Source of the DNA: Samsonia erythrinae
GTDB taxonomy: Bacteria > Pseudomonadota > Gammaproteobacteria > Enterobacterales > Enterobacteriaceae
Length of the DNA stretch: 64,000 nt
Assembly (NCBI RefSeq): GCF_004342665.1
Contig: NZ_SMBY01000007.1
Span: 62,001-126,000, forward strand
Direction: 5' to 3'
The notes under the pieces are model-generated. The model ran no database searches. It was not told the DNA's origin and was given only the letters and a program-made list of their open reading frames with translations. The stretch's first letter is position 1. Each line of letters begins with the position of its first letter. The translations under genes were made by a program, and so were the position numbers. Shown in pieces: positions 10,710 to 18,883 of the stretch.

Positions 10710-11635
10710 GCCTGCAACCTGCATCACCGGCGGCCGCTTCCCCCTTGCAGGCCGATGTGGATGCTTTTCTGCGTTATCTGAACGTTGAGCGCCAGCTGAG
10801 TCCGCTGACGCAGACCAGCTATCTACGCCAATTGTCCGCGGTTATCACGATACTTTGCGCTACGGGTGTGGTTGACTGGCGCAAGCTGGACGCGACTGGC
10901 GTGCGCGCCGTCGTGTCGCGCAGTAAGCGCAATGGGCTGCACTCCGGGAGCCTGGCGCTGCGACTGTCGGCATTACGCAGTTTTCTCGACTGGATGGTGT
11001 CACGCGGCGCGCTGAGCGCGAATCCGGCGAAAGGGATCTCTACGCCGCGAGCCGGGCGTCCGTTACCCAAAAATATGGATGTGGATGAGATGAACCGCCT
11101 GCTGGCGATCGATCTGGACGATCCGCTTGCCGTGCGTGACCGCACGATGCTGGAAGTGATGTACGGCGCGGGGCTGCGTCTGGCGGAGCTGGTTGGCATG
11201 GACTGTCAGCATATCGATCTGGCAAGTGGTGACGTCCGGGTGATGGGGAAAGGCAGTAAAGAGCGCAAATTACCGATAGGGAAAACAGCCGTTGCCTGGC
11301 TGGAACGCTGGCTGGCGCTGCGTGAACTGTTTGGACCGCAGGATGATGCCGTGTTTATCTCGAATCAGGGGCGACGCATTTCAATGCGTAACGTGCAGAA
11401 GCGTTTTGCCGAATGGGGTATTAAGCAGGGCGTCAATAGCCATGTTCATCCGCATAAGCTACGCCATTCCTTTGCGACGCACATGCTGGAATCCAGCGGG
11501 GATTTACGGGCGGTGCAGGAACTGCTTGGCCACGCGAACTTGTCCACCACGCAAATTTACACCCATCTTGATTTTCAGCATTTAGCCTCCGTATACGATG
11601 CGGCGCACCCACGCGCCAAACGAGGGAAACCCTGA
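10706..11635 (+). CDS. xerC: tyrosine recombinase XerC
   Basis: XerC acts with XerD at dif to resolve chromosome dimers, in the FtsK-controlled reaction at the septum. The 309-aa product has the N-terminal SAM-like core-binding domain (about 15-100) and the C-terminal catalytic domain. Catalytic residues seen in order: Arg in [10 protein letters not shown], Lys in MGKGSKERK, HxxR in [12 protein letters not shown], His in LLGHANL and Tyr in TTQIYTH. The N-terminus is about ten residues longer than in E. coli, Ala/Pro rich. Confidence 0.96.
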   Translation: MSLQPASPAAASPLQADVDAFLRYLNVERQLSPLTQTSYLRQLSAVITILCATGVVDWRKLDATGVRAVVSRSKRNGLHSGSLALRLSALRSFLDWMVSRGALSANPAKGISTPRAGRPLPKNMDVDEMNRLLAIDLDDPLAVRDRTMLEVMYGAGLRLAELVGMDCQHIDLASGDVRVMGKGSKERKLPIGKTAVAWLERWLALRELFGPQDDAVFISNQGRRISMRNVQKRFAEWGIKQGVNSHVHPHKLRHSFATHMLESSGDLRAVQELLGHANLSTTQIYTHLDFQHLASVYDAAHPRAKRGKP

Positions 11636-12351
11636 TGCATTTTTACCGATCGCTTGGCCCGATCCGCGCCATTACGTTCGATCTGGATGACACGCTGTAT
11701 GATAACGCGGACGTCATTCGGCGCACCGGGCAGGAGTCAATCCGCTTCCTGCAACAATACCATCCGGCGCTCCGTGACTTTCAGGCGGATGACTTTCAGC
11801 ATTTACGCCAGACGTTGCTTGAGCGTGAACCGGATATTTATCACGATGTCACCGAATGGCGCCGCCGTGCGGCTGAACTGGCAATGCTAGAACGTGGACT
11901 GAGCGCTGGCGAGGCGAAGGCGGGGGCAAAAGCGGCAATGGAAAATTTTGCCCACTGGCGTAGCCAGATTACGATTACGGAAGAAACGCACCAGACGTTG
12001 GCAGCTTTAGCCGAGAAAGTACCGCTGGCGGCAATTACCAACGGTAATGCCGAACCGTACCGCTTTGGCCTTGATTGCTATTTTTCCTTTATCCTGCGCG
12101 CAGGCCCGCATGGTCGCGCCAAACCGTTTGACGATATGTACCGGCTGGCTGCGGAAAAGCTCAACCTGCCCGTATCTGAGATCCTGCATGTGGGCGACGA
12201 TCTCACGACCGATGTCGCCGGGTCGATCCGCTGTGGGATGCAGGCCTGCTGGATTAACCTGCGTGAAGGCAGCCTGATGCAGATTGGCGACGCCCGGCTG
12301 CTGCCGCATATTGAAATTTCGCGGTTGGCATCGCTGTCGGCATTGTTATAA
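11635..12351 (+). CDS. yigB: HAD phosphatase YigB (FMN phosphatase)
   Basis: YigB, 238 aa, as in E. coli. It belongs to the HAD superfamily and in E. coli dephosphorylates FMN and some sugar phosphates. Motif I is [10 protein letters not shown] with the nucleophile Asp, motif II is AITNGN, and motif IV is [13 protein letters not shown]. Its start codon shares one base with the xerC stop (TGATG). The uvrD promoter lies across its last codons. Confidence 0.95.
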   Translation: MHFYRSLGPIRAITFDLDDTLYDNADVIRRTGQESIRFLQQYHPALRDFQADDFQHLRQTLLEREPDIYHDVTEWRRRAAELAMLERGLSAGEAKAGAKAAMENFAHWRSQITITEETHQTLAALAEKVPLAAITNGNAEPYRFGLDCYFSFILRAGPHGRAKPFDDMYRLAAEKLNLPVSEILHVGDDLTTDVAGSIRCGMQACWINLREGSLMQIGDARLLPHIEISRLASLSALL

Positions 12352-12352
12352 T
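12325..12352 (+). promoter_or_regulatory. sigma-70 promoter of uvrD
   Basis: TTGGCA (12325-12330) and a consensus TATAAT (12347-12352) are 16 bases apart, inside the 3' end of yigB. The start of transcription should be near 12359, just before the LexA box. Confidence 0.8.
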
Positions 12353-12364
12353 CAAGGCATGAGT

Positions 12365-12380
12365 CTGTATAAATCACCAG
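12365..12380. promoter_or_regulatory. LexA (SOS) box of uvrD
   Basis: CTGTATAAATCACCAG keeps the CTG-N10-CAG frame and the AT-rich centre of the SOS box. It lies just downstream of the -10 element, the same placement as in E. coli uvrD, so SOS induction of the helicase is expected. Confidence 0.85.
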
Positions 12381-12381
12381 T

Positions 12382-12410
12382 GGAAACGCGCTTGTTTGCA
12401 GGGCGTTTCC
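12382..12410 (+). promoter_or_regulatory. hairpin in the uvrD leader
   Basis: GGAAACGC (12382-12389) pairs with GCGTTTCC (12403-12410) right after the LexA box and 22 bases before the ATG. There is no T run after it. E. coli uvrD is known to have an attenuator in this region, so a transcription or translation effect is possible. Confidence 0.45.
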
Positions 12411-12432
12411 CGTCACCGGATAACCCGTACCT

Positions 12433-14595
12433 ATGGACGTTTCTGATCTGCTCGATGGCCTCAACGACAAACAGCGTGACGCGGTAGCCGCGCCGCGCAG
12501 CAATTTATTGGTGCTGGCGGGGGCAGGCAGCGGTAAGACGCGGGTGTTGGTGCATCGCATTGCCTGGCTATTGTCCGTCGAACACTGTTCGCCGTACTCC
12601 ATCATGGCGGTGACGTTTACCAACAAGGCGGCGGCGGAGATGCGTCATCGTATCGACCATCTGATCGGCACCAGTCAGGGCGGTATGTGGATCGGCACCT
12701 TTCATGGGTTGGCGCATCGCCTGCTGCGCGCGCACCATATGGATGCCAATTTGCCGCAGGATTTCCAGATTCTGGACAGCGAAGATCAACTGCGGTTGTT
12801 GAAGCGTCTGATTCGCGCGCTGAATCTGGATGAGAAGCAGTGGCCGCCGCGTCAGGCGATGTGGTTCATCAACGGGAAGAAAGATGAGGGGCTGCGCCCG
12901 CAGCACATTGAAAGCTATGGCAACCCTATCGAACAAACGTGGCAGCGGGTGTATCAGGCCTATCAGGAGGCGTGCGATCGTGCCGGGCTGGTGGATTTCG
13001 CCGAGCTGCTGTTGCGCGCGCATGAACTGTGGTTGAACAAGCCGCATATGCTGAACCACTATCGTGAACGTTTCACCAATATTCTGGTGGATGAATTTCA
13101 GGATACCAACCGCATTCAATACGCCTGGATCCGTATGCTGGCGGGCGACAGCGCCAAAGTGATGATCGTCGGGGATGACGATCAGTCGATTTACGGCTGG
13201 CGCGGCGCGCAAGTCGAGAATATCCAACTGTTCCTGAAAGATTTCGCCGGCGCAGAAACGATCCGTCTGGAGCAGAACTACCGCTCGACCAGCAATATCC
13301 TGAAAGCGGCGAATGCGCTGATTGCCCACAACGGCGGGCGGCTTGGCAAGAACCTGTGGACGGACGGTGTCGAAGGGGAACCGATTTCGCTCTACTGCGC
13401 GTTCAACGAACTGGATGAGGCGCGATATGTCGTTAACCGCATTAAAACCTGGCAGGAAAATGGCGGCGCGCTGAGCGATAGCGCCATTCTTTACCGGAGC
13501 AACGCCCAGTCGCGCGTACTGGAAGAAGCGCTGTTGCAGCAGAGGATGCCGTATCGTATCTACGGCGGAATGCGCTTTTTTGAGCGGCAGGAAATTAAAG
13601 ACGCGCTCTCTTATCTGCGTCTGATCGCCAACCGTAACGACGATGCGGCGTTTGAACGCGTGGTGAATACGCCGACGCGCGGCATTGGCGATCGCACGCT
13701 GGACGTCGTGCGTCAGACCGCGCGCGATCGTCAACTGACGCTGTGGCAATCTACGCGGACGTTGTTGCAGGAGAAAGCGTTGGCGGGGCGTGCGGCGGCG
13801 GCGCTGCAACGCTTTATCGAACTGATCGACGCGCTGTCCTATGAAACCGCCGAGCTGCCGCTGCATGTGCAAACGGACCGGGTGATTAAAGATTCTGGCT
13901 TGTGGAGCATGTACGAGCAGGAAAAAGGCGAGAAAGGGCAGGCGCGTATAGAGAACCTGGAGGAATTGGTGACGGCGACGCGCCAGTTCAGCTATCAGGA
14001 GGAAGATCTGGATCTGATGCCGCTTCAGGCTTTTCTGTCGCATGCTGCGCTGGAAGCGGGGGAAGGTCAGGCGGATGCCAATCAGGATGCCGTCCAACTG
14101 ATGACGCTGCACTCGGCGAAAGGGCTGGAGTTCCCGCAGGTGTTTATTGTCGGTATGGAAGAAGGGATGTTCCCCAGCCAGATGTCGCTGGATGAAGGCG
14201 GGCGTCTGGAAGAAGAGCGGCGTCTGGCGTATGTCGGCGTCACGCGCGCGATGGAAAAGCTGACGTTGACGTATGCGGAATCCCGGCGTTTATATGGCAA
14301 AGAAGCCTATCATCGGCCTTCTCGCTTCGTCGGCGAGCTGCCTGAAGAGTGCGTCGAAGAAGTGCGACTTCGCGCCAGCGTTTCGCGTCCGGTAAGCCAT
14401 CAACGCCTCGGCACGCCGATCGCGCAAAACGACAGCGGCTACAAATTGGGACAGCGGGTTCGCCACGCAAAATTCGGCGAAGGCACCATCGTGAATCTGG
14501 AAGGCAGCGGCGATCACGCCCGCCTTCAGGTCGCGTTTCAAGGTCAGGGCATTAAATGGCTGGTCGCCGCCTATGCCAAATTGGAAACGGTGTGA
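12433..14595 (+). CDS. uvrD: DNA helicase II UvrD
   Basis: UvrD is the 3'-5' SF1 helicase of nucleotide-excision and mismatch repair. The 720-aa length equals E. coli. Motifs seen: Walker A AGAGSGKT (29-36), DEFQDTN with the catalytic DE, GDDDQSIYGWRGA, LEQNYRST, TLHSAKGLEFPQVF and EERRLAYVGVTRA. The C-terminal Tudor-like tail (VRHAKFGEGTIVNLEGSGDH) contacts UvrB/RNA polymerase in E. coli. It has its own promoter and LexA box. Confidence 0.97.
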   Translation: MDVSDLLDGLNDKQRDAVAAPRSNLLVLAGAGSGKTRVLVHRIAWLLSVEHCSPYSIMAVTFTNKAAAEMRHRIDHLIGTSQGGMWIGTFHGLAHRLLRAHHMDANLPQDFQILDSEDQLRLLKRLIRALNLDEKQWPPRQAMWFINGKKDEGLRPQHIESYGNPIEQTWQRVYQAYQEACDRAGLVDFAELLLRAHELWLNKPHMLNHYRERFTNILVDEFQDTNRIQYAWIRMLAGDSAKVMIVGDDDQSIYGWRGAQVENIQLFLKDFAGAETIRLEQNYRSTSNILKAANALIAHNGGRLGKNLWTDGVEGEPISLYCAFNELDEARYVVNRIKTWQENGGALSDSAILYRSNAQSRVLEEALLQQRMPYRIYGGMRFFERQEIKDALSYLRLIANRNDDAAFERVVNTPTRGIGDRTLDVVRQTARDRQLTLWQSTRTLLQEKALAGRAAAALQRFIELIDALSYETAELPLHVQTDRVIKDSGLWSMYEQEKGEKGQARIENLEELVTATRQFSYQEEDLDLMPLQAFLSHAALEAGEGQADANQDAVQLMTLHSAKGLEFPQVFIVGMEEGMFPSQMSLDEGGRLEEERRLAYVGVTRAMEKLTLTYAESRRLYGKEAYHRPSRFVGELPEECVEEVRLRASVSRPVSHQRLGTPIAQNDSGYKLGQRVRHAKFGEGTIVNLEGSGDHARLQVAFQGQGIKWLVAAYAKLETV

Positions 14596-14697
14596 TCGTC
14601 ATGCTTTCACTGGCATATATCTTATAAACACCTTGTATTGGTCCTTATTGTCATTTTCGACAATGCTTGTGGTATTACAATAAAAAGGATCATGCCC

Positions 14698-15147
14698 ATG
14701 ACGCTAGACCAAATTATTGCCGAGTTACAGAAGAAAACATGGGTCGACCTCACGCACACGGTGACGGAATCGATCCCTATTTTTAGTGCGTTTGAAGGCG
14801 TGTTGCAGCGCAAGACTTTATTCAACGTCGAAGAGCATGGCTTTTTTGCGCAGGCCGTAACGTTTGCGACGCAGACGGGGACGCATATTGATGCGCCGGG
14901 GCATTTTGTCGCGGGGAAGCGCTATCTGGACCGTATTGATAATAAAGAGTTGTTGCTGCCTCTGGTGGTGATCCACAAGCAGGATGCCGTTGCGCGCGAT
15001 CCCGATTATCGTCTGTCGGTTGACGACATTCTCGCATTTGAGCGCGAACACGGGGAGATCCCTTCAGGCTGCTTTGATCAGGTTTTTTTAGTGTTAATTT
15101 TAAATAACCAGAAGGTTTTCACATCACGATCCAAATTTGTAATTTGA
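14698..15147 (+). pseudogene. 3'-truncated cyclase-family gene
   Basis: The first ~128 codons encode the N-terminal half of a cyclase-family (kynurenine-formamidase-like, PF04199 type) enzyme: WVDLTHTVTESIPIFSAFE and the metal motif TGTHIDAPGHF. Family members run to about 210-260 aa. Here, after GEIPSGCF at about 15080, homology stops and the DNA turns AT rich; the frame then runs 20-odd unrelated codons to a stop. The C-terminal half is not found elsewhere in the window. The start at 14698 has AAAGGA 8 bases upstream; the ATG at 14692 is too close. A 6-bp inverted repeat, ATTGTC/GACAAT (14647-14664), lies in its promoter region. Confidence 0.75.
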
Positions 15148-15466
15148 TATCATTCATTGGGTGTTTTATTTTGATTTTTTATCCAATTAATGAGTTAACA
15201 ATAAGTGACTAGAGTTGTTAATGCTATAATAATCTTGCTTGGGTACGTTAATATGAAAATTCTTCTTAAATAAAATAGTGAATGTTTTTGGTGTGGCAAC
15301 ACCATTATAGAAAATCTATTTATCCCTGATGTAGATACGCCCTAAATCTTTTTATCTCACACGGCAATGTGATCTGTTTTTCTATAATTCCGGCAGGTTT
15401 ATGAACTTACATACACTATTAAATAGTCCGAGGGTGAATTTATTCTTTTTTTAGATGACAGGTTTA
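15148..15466. other. AT-rich gene-free stretch at the island's left end
   Basis: About 320 bases with no supported gene. I see only a small TGGTGT/ACACCA hairpin near 15290-15305 without a T run. No transposase remnant, tRNA end or attachment-like direct repeat was seen. Confidence 0.5.
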
Positions 15467-15763
15467 TTAACAAGTATGGAAACGTATTAAAAATCGCCAT
15501 GCATAATATAAAGCTATGACAAACAATGTTATTGTTCTTATTTTATTCTTTTTTACGAAAAAAAATGGAATAAATAAAAGGAAAATAATGAAGAAGAAAA
15601 ACCTATCCCCATCTCCTTTCGGAACATCGCAAAGGCTTTTGATTGTCATATCATCGAGCATCCATTCATATTCTATTGTTGAGAATGTATGTATTAAAAA
15701 AACACAAATGATTGCATAACTATAGAATAAAAAAGAAGGGACGATTTTTTTTATTTTTAACAT
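15467..15763 (-). CDS. small three-helix membrane protein, candidate immunity protein
   Basis: A 98-aa protein with three hydrophobic helices (about 8-28, 54-70, 77-93). Between the first two lies a polar segment, EYEWMLDDMTIKSLCDVPKGDGD, likely on one face of the inner membrane. A plausible ribosome site (TAGGAAC, 10 bases upstream) precedes the ATG. I do not recognise a named family. It lies 40 bases downstream of, and in the same direction as, the lysozyme-like gene behind hcp. That is the usual place for the immunity gene of a type VI effector, and an envelope location fits a cell-wall target. The role is inference only. Confidence 0.6.
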   Translation of the reverse strand: MLKIKKIVPSFLFYSYAIICVFLIHTFSTIEYEWMLDDMTIKSLCDVPKGDGDRFFFFIIFLLFIPFFFVKKNKIRTITLFVIALYYAWRFLIRFHTC

Positions 15764-15803
15764 CTATAACAGTTCCTATTATTATCATAATTTATGATGG
15801 TTT

Positions 15804-16517
15804 TTATTTAGCTACGTTACCATAAAGCAGCCTCATTACTCTTTCTTTATATTTTAGCATCGATCTGCCATATGATGTCCATTCTCTCTCTAGTGTACCC
15901 TCTTTTGCGTTGATTGAACTAATGAAATCAGAAAAATTGCGTTGAGTCCCTCTGTTGTAGCGAGAACCTACCACAATCAATTGTTCATCGGTTAGATAGA
16001 GAGTATTGTTTTTTGGATAATCATATTTGATTAAATCATAAAGGTGTTGTGCAACCATGGTTAAATTGAAATTATCTTTTTGTAAGCAATTTGATATATA
16101 TATGATTTCTGTGTGACTTAAGTTTTTTGGGTCTTTTCCAAAAATCTTTGCGACTATTCTTATTTGCATGGCAATAACGCCCATTGAAGTTTTTTCGGGA
16201 CGAGAGGTTATTGTCAAGTTGTTGTCCATCCAGTCATTACCGAGATAATCAAATTGTCTTGCCATTAACACATTGTATTTAAAGTAATCCGGCATTCCAC
16301 CAGCTTCAGTTCTGGCAACTAACGCCAGGAGAATGGCTGGTATTTTGTATTGGCTAGCTATTTCTTTTATCTTTTCTTTATGAAACAGGATATATCCATC
16401 TTTATATTTATTTAAATAGTCGGAGCCACCAAAAGATTTCCACCAAAGGACATCAATTGAAGACCATTTTGGATAATTTTTCGAAGATGATTGCTCGCAA
16501 TCGCAGTAGTCTCTCAT
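15804..16517 (-). CDS. lysozyme-like protein, candidate type VI effector
   Basis: A 237-aa protein without signal peptide or membrane helix. It carries three motifs in the order seen in lytic transglycosylase/lysozyme folds. The first is a helix ending in a Glu (ILLALVARTEAGGMPDY, Glu71). The second is TSMGVIAMQIR (about 110-120), like the G-x-M-Q loop. The third is VVGSRYNRG (182-190), like the A-Y-N-G motif. Cleavage of peptidoglycan glycan strands is inferred from these alone. I chose the ATG at 16517 (ACAGG 10 bases upstream, 25 bases after the hcp stop); an in-frame ATG at 16535 lacks a ribosome site. Cargo of the adjacent Hcp is the likely role. Base composition is AT rich, unlike the flanking genes. 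Confidence 0.65.
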   Translation of the reverse strand: MRDYCDCEQSSSKNYPKWSSIDVLWWKSFGGSDYLNKYKDGYILFHKEKIKEIASQYKIPAILLALVARTEAGGMPDYFKYNVLMARQFDYLGNDWMDNNLTITSRPEKTSMGVIAMQIRIVAKIFGKDPKNLSHTEIIYISNCLQKDNFNLTMVAQHLYDLIKYDYPKNNTLYLTDEQLIVVGSRYNRGTQRNFSDFISSINAKEGTLEREWTSYGRSMLKYKERVMRLLYGNVAK

Positions 16518-16542
16518 GAAATTGAAACCTGTCATTAATATA

Positions 16543-17022
16543 TTAATACATGTATTCAGTTAGTATGCTATATCCTGATGTACCTGCTATATTATGCTGG
16601 CAGGTTATACTTTCGTAACGAAAGGCGATGGTTTCAAATGGTTGAACATCATTATGCGTCAATGAATTAGGGTTTTGATTTGATATGTTTACAATAGATG
16701 CTTTTTTTAAAGTGATTGTCATGTAATTTTCTTGCGAACCACTGGAGGACGTTCTGTAATAATTTTTCTCACATTCAAGAAGTTCGTTATTCGCTATGCT
16801 GGTTAATAATAGAGGTGTTGCTTTGTCAATAGCCTTTGTTATTGAAAATGGATGATGATTTACATTTCTATCTCTTGATAAGTCGTGGTTTGTAGCATAA
16901 ATAAATATCTCATCCTCATGACCTGATATATGCTTATTTCCTAAAGAGTTAATACTTAGACAACCTTCAGATATAGATCCTTGTGTTTCTCCATTTATTT
17001 TCATGAAAATAGAATTGGCCAT
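16543..17022 (-). CDS. hcp: Hcp-family type VI secretion tube protein
   Basis: A 159-aa Hcp family protein (PF05638 type). Typical segments: MANSIFMKINGETQGSISEG at the N-terminus, SLGNKHISGHEDEIFIYATN, HHPFSITKAIDKATPLL, the FYRT-like NYYRTSSSGSQENYMTITL and the C-terminal HNIAGTSGYSI. Hcp hexamers stack as the tube thrown by the type VI machine and can carry small effectors. The ATG at 17022 has AAAGGA 8 bases upstream; the frame is open seven codons further. No vgrG, clpV or tss gene is in the window, so this is an orphan copy depending on a machine elsewhere. Confidence 0.88.
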   Translation of the reverse strand: MANSIFMKINGETQGSISEGCLSINSLGNKHISGHEDEIFIYATNHDLSRDRNVNHHPFSITKAIDKATPLLLTSIANNELLECEKNYYRTSSSGSQENYMTITLKKASIVNISNQNPNSLTHNDVQPFETIAFRYESITCQHNIAGTSGYSILTEYMY

Positions 17023-17592
17023 CGTTATAGTCCTTTGTATCAAATCATTTAATAATTATGTTATAACTTGTTTTTATTTTAAATAAAAGAGGTTAATTAA
17101 CTTTTTAATTGGGAATTCGCAGTGCGAAACTAGTCCAACAACACACTATTAACTATATCTTATTGTTTTTAAACGCCATCGTGGTTTCTCTGTATGGCAT
17201 CAAGTAATAGGCTTATTTCATTACTGTGATAATAATATGTTTGTATAATATATTGATAGTTGTTTAATGACAGCACCTCGCTCAATTCATGAGCATGTAT
17301 GCGCACCAATAAATGGTAGGATTGAATATGTTATTCGCAGTCCCGCCTTAACGCTGATTGGTCTGACTATCATGGATTTACCATCCCATTCACCACTGCC
17401 ACATCACCCATATATGAGGGATGAAACCAGAAAAATTTTTCAGTCGGCGACCGCGGTTTTAGCAGCGGTTTTAAAGTTGAAGTCTTTTTCATCTCGGCGT
17501 AACATGCGCGCATCATTATTCTCGGAGGACCGACGCCTTGGACACCCCCAGTCGATGCTGGCTCACTAACCTGTTCATTAGGTACAACTTCT
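17023..17592. other. gene-free stretch between hcp and the corA leader
   Basis: About 570 bases. The left part (to about 17265) is AT rich and should hold the hcp promoter. From about 17265 the composition returns toward the genome average, so the island's right edge is probably here. A direct repeat GCGGTTTTA (about 17452-17472) is present. A corA promoter candidate is TTGAAG (17477-17482), 17 bases, TAACAT (17500-17505). No gene remnant was recognised. Confidence 0.5.
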
Positions 17593-17620
17593 AAGGCTAT
17601 CTTCCGATGCTGATAGCCTT
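17593..17620 (+). promoter_or_regulatory. corA leader hairpin masking a short ORF start
   Basis: AAGGCTATC (17593-17601) pairs perfectly with GATAGCCTT (17612-17620). The stem's 5' arm holds the AAGG that would serve as ribosome site for the short leader ORF, and the 10-base loop holds its ATG (17607). Translation of the leader ORF could therefore depend on this fold. In Salmonella the corA leader has a short ORF (corL) whose translation controls Rho-dependent termination with Mg2+; a parallel here is inference. Confidence 0.55.
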
Positions 17621-17678
17621 CGTGGTTGTCAGCGATGCTGTTTTTGTCGCAACGAGTCAGATCCGTCGAACGGACTGA
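17607..17678 (+). CDS. short leader ORF upstream of corA
   Basis: ATG at 17607 opens 23 codons ending in TGA at 17676. The peptide is hydrophobic at first ([18 protein letters not shown]) and ends IRRTD. AAGG lies 10 bases before the ATG, inside the hairpin at 17593-17620. It ends 83 bases before corA. It may be the counterpart of the CorL leader peptide of Salmonella; I cannot compare the peptides here, so the match is by position only. Confidence 0.4.
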   Translation: MLIAFVVVSDAVFVATSQIRRTD

Positions 17679-17761
17679 AACCTGTTGGTGACACCTCACC
17701 TCTCGTTTCTGTGCTTCAATCGCGTTGTCCATCTCTGCTACTGAAAGGGGAGCTATGGCCC

Positions 17762-18712
17762 ATGCTGAGCGCATTTAAACTGGATAATTGCCGTTTATCT
17801 CGTCTGGAATTGGATGACTCCGATGATCTCACCAACTCTGTCTGGGTCGATTTGATCGAACCGGAAGACGGTGAGCGTGAAAGGGTACACACAGAGCTGG
17901 GGCAAAGCCTGGCCACCCGCCCGGAACTGGAAGACATTGAAGCGTCGGCGCGTTTTTTCGAAGATGAAGACGGCTTGCACATCCACTCCTTTTTCTTTTT
18001 CGAAGATGCTGACGATCACGCCGGTAACGCGACCGTGGCGTTTACCATTCGCGGTGGCCGCTTGTACACCCTGCGCGAGCGTGAACTGCCCGCATTCCGT
18101 CTGTACCGTATGCGCGCTCGCAACCAAACGCTGGTAGACGGCAACGCGTATGAACTGCTGCTCGATCTTTTCGAGACGAAAATCGAGCAACTGGCGGACG
18201 AAATCGAGAACATCTACAGCGATCTGGAGTCGTTGAGCCGCGTCATTATGGAAGGGCGTCAGGGTGAAGAGTACGACGATGCGCTGTCCACACTGGCGGA
18301 GTTGGAAGACGTCGGCTGGAAAGTTCGTCTGTGCCTGATGGATAGCCAACGCGCGCTGAATTTTCTGGTGCGCAAGGCCCGCTTGCCGTCCGGGCAGTTG
18401 GAGCAGGCGCGCGAGATCCTGCGCGATATCGAGTCTCTGCTGCCGCACAACGAATCGCTGTTTCAGAAGGTGAACTTTCTGATGCAGGCGGCCATGGGCT
18501 TCATCAACATCGAGCAGAGCCGGATTATCAAGATCTTCTCCGTGGTGTCTGTGGTGTTCCTGCCGCCGACGCTGGTGGCGTCCAGCTATGGTATGAACTT
18601 TGAGTTTATGCCGGAGCTGAAGTGGTCATTTGGCTATCCGGGGGCGATCATTCTGATGATCCTTGCCGGGCTGGCGCCTTACCTCTATTTTAAACGCAAA
18701 AACTGGCTGTAA
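17762..18712 (+). CDS. corA: magnesium/cobalt channel CorA
   Basis: CorA is the pentameric inner-membrane Mg2+ channel. From the ATG at 17762 the product is 316 aa, as in E. coli, starting [17 protein letters not shown]. The long acidic cytoplasmic funnel ([19 protein letters not shown]) is followed by two C-terminal helices with the selectivity motif YGMN between them and the basic end [16 protein letters not shown] lies 9 bases upstream. The frame is open 17 codons before, but that part overlaps the leader and does not fit the family. Confidence 0.97.
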   Translation: MLSAFKLDNCRLSRLELDDSDDLTNSVWVDLIEPEDGERERVHTELGQSLATRPELEDIEASARFFEDEDGLHIHSFFFFEDADDHAGNATVAFTIRGGRLYTLRERELPAFRLYRMRARNQTLVDGNAYELLLDLFETKIEQLADEIENIYSDLESLSRVIMEGRQGEEYDDALSTLAELEDVGWKVRLCLMDSQRALNFLVRKARLPSGQLEQAREILRDIESLLPHNESLFQKVNFLMQAAMGFINIEQSRIIKIFSVVSVVFLPPTLVASSYGMNFEFMPELKWSFGYPGAIILMILAGLAPYLYFKRKNWL

Positions 18713-18724
18713 GTTTTTACCGCT

Positions 18725-18753
18725 GCGCCTGATTGTGGTTGATCATCAGGCGC
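18725..18753 (+). terminator. weak hairpin after corA
   Basis: GCGCCTGAT (18725-18733) pairs with ATCAGGCGC (18745-18753), 13 bases past the corA stop. No T run follows, so intrinsic termination is uncertain. Confidence 0.4.
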
Positions 18754-18883
18754 ATTATGCGTCTTCCCCTGACTCAAATCCCTTTTCGTTCAAGCGCGTC
18801 TGAACGGACGATTCCTGTTTATTCTCTACCTATTCTGTTTAGAATGGTGAACCGCTTTTCACTTCTTGAAACAGGTCGTGCGC

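Noticed and set aside
12568-14112. Long antisense open frame across uvrD
   Set aside because: GC-rich coding DNA leaves the opposite strand open; the peptide is rich in Arg/Gln/His and matches nothing.
15073-17460. The AT-rich island as an integrated phage or transposon
   Set aside because: No integrase, transposase, terminal inverted repeat, tRNA target or flanking direct repeat is visible.
17267-17569. Open frames between hcp and corA, including one ending in HPSYMGDVAVVNGMVNP
   Set aside because: No start with a ribosome site, no family match, and they cross the corA leader.
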